Below, in pieces: positions 15,792 to 23,232 of a stretch of DNA of 27,392 bases (position 1 is its first letter; every line of letters begins with the position of its first letter). This DNA comes from JAXHUH01 sp034211175 (lineage in GTDB: Bacteria > Actinomycetota > Acidimicrobiia > Acidimicrobiales > CAIXPF01). Below the pieces are notes generated by a model that worked only from the letters and a program-made list of their open reading frames with translations, was not told the origin of the DNA and did not search any database. The position numbers were made by a program, and so were the translations under genes. The DNA lies in contig JAXHUH010000115.1 in assembly GCA_034211175.1 (NCBI GenBank), positions 1 to 27,392 of the forward strand, in the 5' to 3' direction.

Positions 15792-18026
15792 TCAGACGAA
15801 CAGGATGAACATGCCGGCGAGCACGGTGGCGCCGGCGAACATCAGGGCGGCGTACTGCTGTACCCGACCCGTCTGGATCTTGCGGAGCACCTGTCCGGAC
15901 TCCTCCGCGCCCGAGCCCGAGCCGTTGACGATGCCGTCGACGACGAGCTGGTCGAAGTAGTTGTAGAGGTAGTAGGCGGCCCGCCGGCTGACGGTGGCCA
16001 CGCCGTTGACGATGCCGTCGAGCGCGACCTGGTTGAAGCGGTTGGTCGCCCGGGCGAGCGGGCCCTTCACGAACCCGACGATGACCGTCGTGTACAGCCA
16101 GTCGAGGTAGTACTTGTTCTCGAGGATCGTGTAGCCGAGCTTGGCCAGTCGGCTCCGGCTCGTCAGGCCGTTCGGGAGCTCGGTGGCGTTGTTGCCGAGG
16201 CGGTCGACCTTCACGAAGTAGTACCAGTAGCCGACCGCGACGCCCGACAGCGCGAGCAGCGTCGAGATCGCGGCCAACGGGAAGCTGAACGAGGCGTGCC
16301 CGATCGGCGGGAAGTAGGCGGCGCCGGCCGGCTCGACCCAGTCCTCGAACTTGTGGGCCGGGGCGCCGATGCTGTCGGCGATGTCGCCGGGCAGGTTCAG
16401 GAACCCGACCACGACGGCGAGGCCGGCCAGGATCCACAGCGGCACCACGAGCCGGGGGCCCGACTCGTGGGGGTGGGCGTGGCCCCGGTACTCGCCGAAG
16501 AACGTGAGGTACACGCACCGCGTCATGTAGGCCGCGGTCAGCAGGGCGGTGATGCCGCCCATGATCAACATCGCGTGGTACGTGCCGTTGCCGTCGGTGC
16601 CGGGGAACGAGCCGGTACCGGCGAGGATCTCGTCCTTCGACCAGAAGCCGGCCAATGGCGGGATGCCGGCCAGGGCGACCGACGCGATGGCGAACGTGGC
16701 GAAGGTCTGCGGCATGTACTTGCGCAGCCCGCCCATGTCGGCCTTCATGTCGAAGCTGTGGTGCACGGCGTGGCTCACCGAGCCGGCGCCGAGGAAGAGG
16801 CACGCCTTGAAGAAGGCGTGGGTGAAGAGGTGGAACACACCGGCCGTCCAGGCACCGACGCCGAGCGCCAGGACCATGTACCCCAGCTGGGAGACGGTCG
16901 AGTAGGCCAGCACCTTCTTGATGTCACGCTGCACGAAGGCGAGCGAGCCGCCGACCAGCGTGGTGAGCGCACCCGTCCACGCCAGGAAGTTCAGCGAGTT
17001 GTCCGGGATCGCGTAGCCCTCCCAGAACACCGGGTAGAGGCGGGCGATCATGAACACGCCGGCGACGACCATGGTCGCCGCGTGGATGAGGGCGGAGACC
17101 GGTGTCGGGCCGGCCATGGCGTCGGGCAGCCAGGTGTGGAGGAAGAACTGGCCCGACTTCGACATGACCGCGGCGGTCAGGCACAGCGCGGCGACGAGCA
17201 GCGCCGTGTGCGAGGCCGAGCCGTCGAGCGCCCCCATGTTGATGTCGATGATGCTGAACGACTCGGCGTGGCCGGCGGTGAAGAACAGGATGATCATGCC
17301 GACCAGCAGGCCGACGTCGCCGACGCGGTTGGTGAAGAACGCCTTGAGGGCGGCGTCCGAGTTGGGCTGCTCCTCCCACCAGTGGCCGATCAGCGAGAAC
17401 GAGCAGACGCCGACGAGCTCCCAGGCCGTGATCATCTGGACCACGCCCTCGGACACCACGAGCAGGAGCATCGAGGCGGTGAACAGGCTGAGGAAGGCGA
17501 AGAAGTGGGTGTAGCGGCGATCGCCGTGCACGTAGTCCGTCGAGTAGACGTGCACGAGCAGCGACACGAGCGTCACCACGAACAGCATCATGATGGCGAG
17601 GCCGTCGACCATCGTGCCGACGTTGAACTCGATCCCGCCGGACTGCCACCACGTCATCGTGTTGACCACGGCGCCGGTGGCCGAGTGGCCCTCCTCGCCG
17701 CCCTCGACGAACGGGAGCAGGCCTGCCAGGCCGGCCGCGTGCTCGCCCTCGGACGAGCCGCCCTCGCGCAGGTCGATCCACTGGCCCGCGGCGACGAGCG
17801 CCATCACGAACGTGGCGCCGACCGACGTGATGCCGATCTCGGCGCCCTTGAACGGGAGGCGCTTACCGAGGAAGAGGATCAGGACGAAGGAGACGAACGG
17901 GACCGCGGGGAACAGCCACGCGTTCTCGAGCATCCACGGGGCATCCCCCACGAACCTCGCGATCTCCTCGCCGGCATGGCCACCCTCCTCGACGGCGGCG
18001 AGCCAGCTGGTTGTGAACGACGACAT
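15792..18026 (-). CDS. nuoL: NADH-quinone oxidoreductase-like subunit L (EFG-less operon), long form
   Basis: Distal antiporter-like subunit with the long lateral helix. It is 744 residues, about 100 longer than most NuoL. Core residues are intact: Glu203 (AWELVGVCSFSLIG), Lys290 (MSKSGQFFLHTWLPDAM), His315 and Lys463 (FWSKDEI). The extra length comes from an N-terminal extension of about 30 residues, a Gly/Glu-rich loop around 85-130 after the second helix, and a duplicated segment in the C-terminal region (664-675 and 691-702, each reading F(N/D)Q...DGIVNG) before the LRKIQTGRVQQYA motif and the last helix. ATG at 18026 is 8 bp after nuoK. Confidence 0.96.
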   Translation of the reverse strand: MSSFTTSWLAAVEEGGHAGEEIARFVGDAPWMLENAWLFPAVPFVSFVLILFLGKRLPFKGAEIGITSVGATFVMALVAAGQWIDLREGGSSEGEHAAGLAGLLPFVEGGEEGHSATGAVVNTMTWWQSGGIEFNVGTMVDGLAIMMLFVVTLVSLLVHVYSTDYVHGDRRYTHFFAFLSLFTASMLLLVVSEGVVQMITAWELVGVCSFSLIGHWWEEQPNSDAALKAFFTNRVGDVGLLVGMIILFFTAGHAESFSIIDINMGALDGSASHTALLVAALCLTAAVMSKSGQFFLHTWLPDAMAGPTPVSALIHAATMVVAGVFMIARLYPVFWEGYAIPDNSLNFLAWTGALTTLVGGSLAFVQRDIKKVLAYSTVSQLGYMVLALGVGAWTAGVFHLFTHAFFKACLFLGAGSVSHAVHHSFDMKADMGGLRKYMPQTFATFAIASVALAGIPPLAGFWSKDEILAGTGSFPGTDGNGTYHAMLIMGGITALLTAAYMTRCVYLTFFGEYRGHAHPHESGPRLVVPLWILAGLAVVVGFLNLPGDIADSIGAPAHKFEDWVEPAGAAYFPPIGHASFSFPLAAISTLLALSGVAVGYWYYFVKVDRLGNNATELPNGLTSRSRLAKLGYTILENKYYLDWLYTTVIVGFVKGPLARATNRFNQVALDGIVNGVATVSRRAAYYLYNYFDQLVVDGIVNGSGSGAEESGQVLRKIQTGRVQQYAALMFAGATVLAGMFILFV
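15921..16021 (-). repeat. 81-bp tandem duplication inside nuoL
   Basis: The plus-strand 20-mer GCCGTTGACGATGCCGTCGA occurs at 15921-15940 and again at 16002-16021, exactly 81 bp (27 codons) apart, and the flanking bases are also similar. It encodes the duplicated DGIVNG segments in the C-terminal part of NuoL. Confidence 0.85.
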
Positions 18027-18034
18027 GTGTGGTC

Positions 18035-18334
18035 TCAGCCCTTCAGCAAGTCGACCTCATCGAGGTCGATGCTGGTCCGGTTGCGGTAGATGAGCAGGAC
18101 GATCGCCAGGCCCACGCCGACCTCGGCGGCGGCGACCGCGATGACGAACAGCGCGAACACCTGGCCGGCCGGGGTGCCGTGGAAGCTACCGAACGCGACC
18201 AGGTTGATGTTGACGGCGTTGAGGATGAGCTCGATCGACATGAGGACGAGCACGCCGTTGCGCCGGGCGAGCACGCCGTAGACGCCGATGCAGAACAGCA
18301 CGGCGGCGAGGAGGAGGAACTGGTTCAGCCACAT
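18035..18334 (-). CDS. nuoK: NADH-quinone oxidoreductase-like subunit K
   Basis: Small three-helix membrane subunit (99 residues) that joins the quinone end of the membrane arm to the antiporter subunits. Both membrane glutamates needed for proton coupling are present: Glu35 in LMSIELILNAVNINL and Glu71 in AAAEVGVGLAIVLL. ATG at 18334 is 8 bp after nuoJ. The C-terminal IDLDEVDLLKG tail is usual. Confidence 0.97.
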   Translation of the reverse strand: MWLNQFLLLAAVLFCIGVYGVLARRNGVLVLMSIELILNAVNINLVAFGSFHGTPAGQVFALFVIAVAAAEVGVGLAIVLLIYRNRTSIDLDEVDLLKG

Positions 18335-18342
18335 CGTTCCGG

Positions 18343-18843
18343 CTACTCCCTGCGGGCGACGACGATCGCGCCGATGAGCGCGGCGAGCAGGAGGACCGAC
18401 ACCGCCTCGAACGGGACGATGTAGGTGGAGAAGATCGAGTCGCTGACCTCGGCGGTCCGTTGGACCTCGAACCCTCCGGCGTCACGGATGTCGGTGGTGT
18501 CGAACTCGTCCCACAGGGCGTAGCCCATGACCACGAACAGCACGATGGCCGTGCCGACGGCGATCAACCGGTTCTCGTGGTCGGTGCGGGCCTCGGTGCC
18601 GATCTTCGCCCTGGTCAGCATGATGCCGAACAGGAACAGCACGACGACCGCGCCGATGTAGACGAGCACCTGGGTGACGGCGGTGAACTCGGCCAGGAGC
18701 AGGATGAACTGCGCGGCCACACCGGCGAGCACCAGCACCAGCCACAGGGCGGCGTGCACGATGTTCTTGGTGGTGACCACGCGGAAGGCCGAGAAGATCA
18801 TCACCGCCGCGAGGATGCCGAAGAAGATGTTCTGGGCGACCAT
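18343..18843 (-). CDS. nuoJ: NADH-quinone oxidoreductase-like subunit J
   Basis: Five-helix membrane subunit of 166 residues. The third helix has the conserved Tyr62 in QVLVYIGAVVVLFLFGIML, the region that changes conformation during turnover in known complex I. The ATG directly abuts the nuoI stop codon (TAGATG), so the two are coupled. Nothing unusual is seen. Confidence 0.96.
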   Translation of the reverse strand: MVAQNIFFGILAAVMIFSAFRVVTTKNIVHAALWLVLVLAGVAAQFILLLAEFTAVTQVLVYIGAVVVLFLFGIMLTRAKIGTEARTDHENRLIAVGTAIVLFVVMGYALWDEFDTTDIRDAGGFEVQRTAEVSDSIFSTYIVPFEAVSVLLLAALIGAIVVARRE

Positions 18844-19332
18844 CTACCTCGGGACCTTCTTCGGCTTCTGCTCGGAGCCCGACTCGTACGGCTCGAAGTC
18901 GGGGACCGTCTCCATCCACTCGCCGAGCCGGCTCTTGTCGTGGAGGAGGTCGGCGATGCGGGGCTCGGAGTACTCGAACTCCGGGCTCCAGAACAGGGCC
19001 TCGAACGGGCAGACCTCGACGCAGATGCCGCAGTACATGCACAGCGCATAGTCGATGTCGAAGCGGTCGAGCGCGTTCCGCTGGCGGGGCTTGCCGCCCT
19101 CGCGCCGGGGCGGTGCCAGGTACTTGTGCGCCTCGATGTAGATGCACCAGTCGGGGCACTCGCGGGCGCACAGCATGCAGGCCGTGCAGTTCTCCTCGTG
19201 GAGGGCGATGACACCGCGGGCCCGGGGGACCGGGTCCTCCTTGACGTGCGGATACTGCACCGTCACGTTCGGCTGCATCATCGTCTTGAACGTGACCCCG
19301 AGACCCTTGACGAGGCCGGGAACGGCAGGCAT
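18844..19332 (-). CDS. nuoI: NADH-quinone oxidoreductase-like subunit I (2x[4Fe-4S])
   Basis: Ferredoxin-like subunit carrying clusters N6a and N6b, passing electrons toward N2 in NuoB. Of its 162 residues, Cys49-Cys52-Cys55-Cys59-Pro and Cys98-Cys101-Cys104-Cys108-Pro are the two CxxCxxCxxxCP motifs. An additional Cys63 follows the first motif (CPDWCIYIEAHK). The start overlaps the nuoH stop (TGATG). In this operon no NuoG precedes it in the electron path, so it may be the point where an external donor delivers electrons; that is inference. Confidence 0.97.
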   Translation of the reverse strand: MPAVPGLVKGLGVTFKTMMQPNVTVQYPHVKEDPVPRARGVIALHEENCTACMLCARECPDWCIYIEAHKYLAPPRREGGKPRQRNALDRFDIDYALCMYCGICVEVCPFEALFWSPEFEYSEPRIADLLHDKSRLGEWMETVPDFEPYESGSEQKPKKVPR

Positions 19333-20363
19333 CAGAACACCACCTTCAGCACGCTGGTCGCCGCGATGTTGGCCAGCGAGATGGGGATCAGGTACTTCCA
19401 GGCGAACGCCTGGAGCTGGTCCTCTCGGAGCCGCGGGTAGGTGAAGCGGACCCAGAAGATCAGGAAGGACACGAACAGGACCTTGCCCAACATGACGCCC
19501 GGCCCGAGCCAGTTCAGCCAGTTGGAGTCGACGTCGAAGCCGGGGACGTACCAGCCGCCGAGGAAGAGCACCGAGGCGATGGCGGCGAAGGCGAAGGCCG
19601 TGCCGAACTCGCCCATGAAGAAGAACAGGAACCGGAAGCCCGAGTACTCGACCTGGTAGCCGCCGACGACCTCGGACTCGGCCACGGGCATGTCGAACGG
19701 GGGCTGGGTGAGCTCGGCCTGCACGGCGACCATGAACATCAGGAACCCGACGAACTGGGTGATGATGAACGGGTTGCCGATGCCGCCGAAGCCGAAGATC
19801 TCGCCCTCGGCCTGGGCGTGGACGATGCCCTGGAGGCTCAGCGTCTCGGCCTGGACGACCACGCCGACGACCGCGAGCACCAGCGGGAGCTCGTAGGCGA
19901 TGAGCTGGCCGGCGGCCCGCAGGCCACCGAGGAGGGCGTACTTGTTGGCCGACGCCCAGCCGGCCATCAGCACACCGATCACCGACACCGAGCTGAGCGC
20001 CAGCACCAGGAAGATGCCGGTGTCGAAGTTCTCGGCGACGAGGTCGGGGCCCGCCGGGATGGCGGCGTACATCAGGAAGGTGGAGCCCAGCACCACGAGC
20101 GGCGCCAGCCCGAAGACGAGCCGGTCGGCCTTCTCGGGGACCAGGTCCTCCTTCTGGATCCACTTGCCGGCCTCGGCGATCAGCTGGAGCACGCCGTAGG
20201 GACCGGCCTCCATCGGGCCGAGGCGGCTCTGCATGAAGCTCATCATCTTGAACAGGAAGAGGTAGACGATGATGAGCGACGCCGACGGCACCACGAGGGC
20301 GACGACGCCGAGCTTGATGAGGGTCTGCTGCCAGTAGGCCAGCTCGATGGCGAGGTGGCTCAC
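19332..20363 (-). CDS. nuoH: NADH-quinone oxidoreductase-like subunit H
   Basis: Membrane subunit that holds the quinone entry channel and links it to the proton path. The 343 residues include RAAGQLIAYELP (Glu158) and the AEL...PFD...EYSG loop signature. Two usually charged residues in that loop differ: Gln220 stands where an Arg precedes the xPFD motif, and Val227 stands where the first acidic residue of the E-x-E-x-E series is expected; Glu217, Asp224, Glu229 and Glu231 remain. The GTG start overlaps the nuoD stop (GTGA). Confidence 0.96.
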   Translation of the reverse strand: MSHLAIELAYWQQTLIKLGVVALVVPSASLIIVYLFLFKMMSFMQSRLGPMEAGPYGVLQLIAEAGKWIQKEDLVPEKADRLVFGLAPLVVLGSTFLMYAAIPAGPDLVAENFDTGIFLVLALSSVSVIGVLMAGWASANKYALLGGLRAAGQLIAYELPLVLAVVGVVVQAETLSLQGIVHAQAEGEIFGFGGIGNPFIITQFVGFLMFMVAVQAELTQPPFDMPVAESEVVGGYQVEYSGFRFLFFFMGEFGTAFAFAAIASVLFLGGWYVPGFDVDSNWLNWLGPGVMLGKVLFVSFLIFWVRFTYPRLREDQLQAFAWKYLIPISLANIAATSVLKVVF

Positions 20364-21532
20364 CGGTCGATGTCCCCGAGGATGAAGTAGAGGGAGCCGA
20401 GGATGGTCACGATGTCCGGAACGTAGACGCCGCGCAGGACCCAGGGCAGGATCGAGACGTTGTTGAAGCTCGCGGAGCGGATCTTCACCCGGTACGGGAT
20501 CAGGTCGCCCTTGCTGACGACGTAGTACGCCATCTCGCCGAGCGGGTTCTCGGTGGCGACGACGGCCTCACCCTCGGGCACCTTGATGATGCGGGGCACC
20601 TTGGCCATGATCGGCCCGGACGGGATCCCGTCGAGGCACTGGTCGACCATGTTGCAGGCCTCGCGGACCTCCTGGAGGCGCACCCAGTAGCGGGCGTAGC
20701 TGTCGCCGTCGGGGTGGGTCCAGACCTTCCAGTCGAGCTGGTCGTGGACCATGCCGCACGGCTCGTCGCGGCGCAGGTCCCAGTCGATGCCCGAGGCTCG
20801 GATGTTGGCGCCCGACAGCCCGTAGGACAGGCCGACCTCGGGCGGGATCACCCCGACGCCGCGGGTACGGACCTGGAGGATCTCGTTGCCGAGGACCAGG
20901 TCGTCGAGCTGGTCGCAGAAGTCACGGATGCGGCCCATGACCTGCTTGGTCTCGTCGATCCAGCCCTTGGGCAGGTCGTCCTTCAGGCCGCCGATGCGGT
21001 CGAAGTTCGGGTGGAACCGCCCGCCGGTGGCCGACTCGATCTGGTTGAGGACGAACTCGCGGTCGCGGAAGGCGTAGAACAGCGGCGTCATCGCGCCGAG
21101 CTGGATCGCCATGTCGCCCAGGTACAGGACGATGTTGGCGATGCGGCTCATCTCGAACAGCGCGGTGCGGATCCACTGGGCCCGCGGCGGCGCCTCGATC
21201 TCCATGAGCTGCTCGGCCGCGAGGATGAACGGCACCTCGTTGGCGAAGCTGCCGAGCCAGTCGATCCGGTTGATCAGCGCCGTGACCTGCGGGTACGTGC
21301 GCACCTCGGTGAGCTTCTCGTAGCCGCGGTGCATGTAGCCGATCACCGGGTCGGCGGCGACCACCTGCTCGCCGTCGAGCTTGGCCACCAGCCGCAGCGT
21401 GCCGTGGGTCGCCGGGTGCTGCGGGCCGAGGTTGAGGGTCATGCCCTCGGTCTCGAGCTCCACGTTGATCCGGGAATCGGCCGCGCGGGCGGCCACGTAG
21501 GCGAGCTTGTCGCGCTCGGAGATCGCGGTCAT
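20360..21532 (-). CDS. nuoD: NADH-quinone oxidoreductase-like subunit D, with altered quinone site
   Basis: The 49-kDa-type subunit, forming most of the quinone head-group site next to cluster N2. The 390 residues contain LGPQHPATHG (His43, the quinone-ligating His) and MHRGYEK (Arg69, equivalent to the arginine methylated in mitochondrial complex I). At the conserved quinone-binding Tyr there is Trp92 (NRIDWLGSFANE). At the acidic residue coupled to His there is Gln144 (MAIQLGAMTP), and a nearby conserved His is Ile134. A segment of about 25 residues, including the MESLIHHFK-type motif, is absent after CLDGIPSGPI. ATG at 21532 has GGAGGGGG upstream. It resembles the NuoD2-type proteins I recall from EFG-less actinobacterial clusters. 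Confidence 0.96.
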   Translation of the reverse strand: MTAISERDKLAYVAARAADSRINVELETEGMTLNLGPQHPATHGTLRLVAKLDGEQVVAADPVIGYMHRGYEKLTEVRTYPQVTALINRIDWLGSFANEVPFILAAEQLMEIEAPPRAQWIRTALFEMSRIANIVLYLGDMAIQLGAMTPLFYAFRDREFVLNQIESATGGRFHPNFDRIGGLKDDLPKGWIDETKQVMGRIRDFCDQLDDLVLGNEILQVRTRGVGVIPPEVGLSYGLSGANIRASGIDWDLRRDEPCGMVHDQLDWKVWTHPDGDSYARYWVRLQEVREACNMVDQCLDGIPSGPIMAKVPRIIKVPEGEAVVATENPLGEMAYYVVSKGDLIPYRVKIRSASFNNVSILPWVLRGVYVPDIVTILGSLYFILGDIDR

Positions 21533-21620
21533 CGCACACCCCCTCCGGGCGGTGTCTGCGTGGTCGGGGCCGGCGCACCCGGGGTCATCGGCGCCGGGTT
21601 CGTGGGTCGTCGCCGCGCCG

Positions 21621-22301
21621 TCACGACTCGTCCTCGTCGGATCCGTCCCCCGGCATGCCCTCGACGTCGACGATGCCCGGCCACGGCTTCACGATGCGGG
21701 CGACGAGAGGGTAGTCCTTCCGCAGCGGGAAGCCCTCGAAGTCGCTCGGCAGGTAGATGTGGCGCAGGCCCGGGTGCCCGGCGAAGTCGATGCCGAACAT
21801 CTCCCACGTCTCGCGCTCGTGCCAGTTGGCGCCGCCGAACGTGCGGGTCCAGGTGTCGATGGTCAGGGTGTCGTCGGGGACGTCGGCCTTGAGCACGAGG
21901 GCCTGGCGACGCTCCACCGAGTAGAGCCGGGCGAGGATCTGGAAGCGGGTGGCGCCGCCGGTCGTGCCCCACTCGCTGACCTCGCCGGGCGTGGTGCGGT
22001 CCTCGGAGGCGATCACCTTGTCGACGTCGGCGTCCATGCTCCGCCCGAACGGCGAGGGCAGCCAGTCGATGGCGGAGAGGAAGCTGAAGTACGTGAAGCC
22101 CAGGCGCTCGTTCAGCGTGACGGCGGCGTCGGCCCACGCCGCGGTCTCGAACCGCGCGTGGATCTCCCGACCGGGCTCGTGATGGGTCCCGACGAGTGCG
22201 TCGCCGAACGCCGTGGCGAGCTCGTCGACGAGCGCGGCACCGCGCTCGTCGGCGGGTGCGTCCTCGGTGTCCGTTGCGGCGGTACCGGTCTCAGCTGACA
22301 A
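21621..22301 (-). CDS. nuoC: NADH-quinone oxidoreductase-like subunit C
   Basis: The 30-kDa-type peripheral subunit that supports NuoD. It has 226 residues with the family signature HERETWEMFGIDFAGHP followed by LRHIYLPSDFEGFPLRKDYP. A poorly conserved acidic N-terminus (about 1-25) precedes the fold. The start is TTG at 22301, 11 bp inside the end of nuoB, with GAGGGG 9 nt upstream. It is followed by an 88-bp gap before nuoD, the largest within the nuoA-N block. Confidence 0.94.
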   Translation of the reverse strand: MSAETGTAATDTEDAPADERGAALVDELATAFGDALVGTHHEPGREIHARFETAAWADAAVTLNERLGFTYFSFLSAIDWLPSPFGRSMDADVDKVIASEDRTTPGEVSEWGTTGGATRFQILARLYSVERRQALVLKADVPDDTLTIDTWTRTFGGANWHERETWEMFGIDFAGHPGLRHIYLPSDFEGFPLRKDYPLVARIVKPWPGIVDVEGMPGDGSDEDES

Positions 22302-22791
22302 CGATCGGGTCCCCTCGCCAGCGCTCGGCCATGTCCTCGTTCTGGATGCGCTCCTGCAGGAGCACGACGCCCTCGAGGAGCGCCTCGGGGCGCGGCGGGC
22401 AGCCGGGGACGTAGACGTCCACCGGGATGATCTGGTCGACGCCCTTGGTCACCGAGTAGGAGTCCCAGTAGGGGCCGCCGCAGTTGGCGCACGAGCCCAT
22501 CGAGATCACGTACTTCGGATCGGGCATCTGCTCGTACAGGCGCTTGACCGCCGGCGCCATCTTGTCGGTCACCGTGCCGGCGATCACGACCAGGTCGGCC
22601 TGGCGGGGGCTCGCCGGGAACGGGATGACGCCGAGGCGCATCACGTCGTAGCGGGGCGAGCCGAAGGCCGCGCCCATCTCGATCGCGCAGCACGCGAGGC
22701 CCCACTGGTACGCCCAGACCGAGTACTTGCGGCTGAGGTTCAGCAGGGACGTGAGCGGCTTGGGGAGCTTGCCGCTCTCGACTAGACCCAC
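22291..22791 (-). CDS. nuoB: NADH-quinone oxidoreductase-like subunit B (cluster N2)
   Basis: Carries the terminal [4Fe-4S] cluster N2 that reduces quinone. The 166 residues have all four ligands: Cys34-Cys35 (GLACCAIEMG), Cys101 (MGSCANCGGPYWDS) and Cys131 (VPGCPPRPEAL). I chose GTG at 22791, giving MGLVESGKLP, because GGAGGAAGGGAG lies 8 nt upstream and it overlaps the nuoA stop by 10 bp. An upstream ATG at 22902 in the same frame would add 37 residues antiparallel to no family sequence and lies wholly inside nuoA. Confidence 0.95.
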   Translation of the reverse strand: MGLVESGKLPKPLTSLLNLSRKYSVWAYQWGLACCAIEMGAAFGSPRYDVMRLGVIPFPASPRQADLVVIAGTVTDKMAPAVKRLYEQMPDPKYVISMGSCANCGGPYWDSYSVTKGVDQIIPVDVYVPGCPPRPEALLEGVVLLQERIQNEDMAERWRGDPIVVS

Positions 22792-23147
22792 CGGAGCACT
22801 CCCTTCCTCCAGGCGTAGATGAGGCCGAGGAGGAGGATGAAGATGAAGATGAACATCTCCACGAGGCCGAAGACCTCGTAGACCTCCAGCCGGGTCGCCC
22901 ACGGGAAGATGAAGACGGCCTCGACGTCGAACATGACGAAGAGGAGGGCGAAGACGTAGTAACGGATCTGGCTCTGGGACCAGCCGATGCCGACCGGGTC
23001 GACGCCGGACTCGTACACCATGGCCTTGTCCCGCGACGGGCGCGACGGACGGAGGAGGGCGGCGATTCCCAGCATCCCGAAGACGAGCGCCGCCGCCAGG
23101 ACCCCGAAGATGCCGATCGTCAGGTAGCTACGAACGAACTCGGACAC
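22782..23147 (-). CDS. nuoA: NADH-quinone oxidoreductase-like subunit A
   Basis: Three-helix subunit (121 residues) whose first loop lines the quinone site. It keeps the YESGVDPVG loop and the acidic pair Asp74/Glu76 in RYYVFALLFVMFDVEAVFIF. It is the first gene of the complete A-B-C-D-H-I-J-K-L-M-N set and follows the preceding nuoN by an 85-bp gap. The start is GTG at 23147; only a weak AGG precedes it, and a promoter-like TTGGCC-18-TAGGCT ending 8 nt before it suggests a leaderless transcript. Confidence 0.95.
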   Translation of the reverse strand: MSEFVRSYLTIGIFGVLAAALVFGMLGIAALLRPSRPSRDKAMVYESGVDPVGIGWSQSQIRYYVFALLFVMFDVEAVFIFPWATRLEVYEVFGLVEMFIFIFILLLGLIYAWRKGVLRWV

Positions 23148-23155
23148 GATGATTC

Positions 23156-23185
23156 AGCCTACAGAAGGCCCGATGGCCCGGCCAA
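23156..23185 (-). promoter_or_regulatory. Candidate leaderless promoter for the EFG-less nuo operon
   Basis: On the minus strand TTGGCC (23185-23180) and TAGGCT (23161-23156) are 18 bp apart, and the -10 box ends 8 nt before the nuoA GTG, placing the start of transcription at about the start codon. It occupies the 85-bp gap that separates the upstream L-M-N genes from nuoA. No terminator is evident in this gap, so read-through from upstream also seems possible. Confidence 0.4.
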
Positions 23186-23232
23186 AGCAGGGTGGGACCA
23201 AAGACCCCCGGAACGGCGAAAGGCGGCCGCGA

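Noticed and set aside
14039..18089. Long plus-strand frames opposite nuoM and nuoL rich in His, Glu, Asp and Arg
   Set aside because: Their composition is that of antisense translation of hydrophobic membrane-protein codons; the minus strand has conserved subunits.
19332..21620. Hidden or degraded nuoE, nuoF or nuoG remnants between nuoC and nuoH
   Set aside because: nuoD and nuoH overlap by 4 bp (GTGA) and the nuoC-nuoD gap is only 88 bp, so there is no room for these genes or recognisable remnants.
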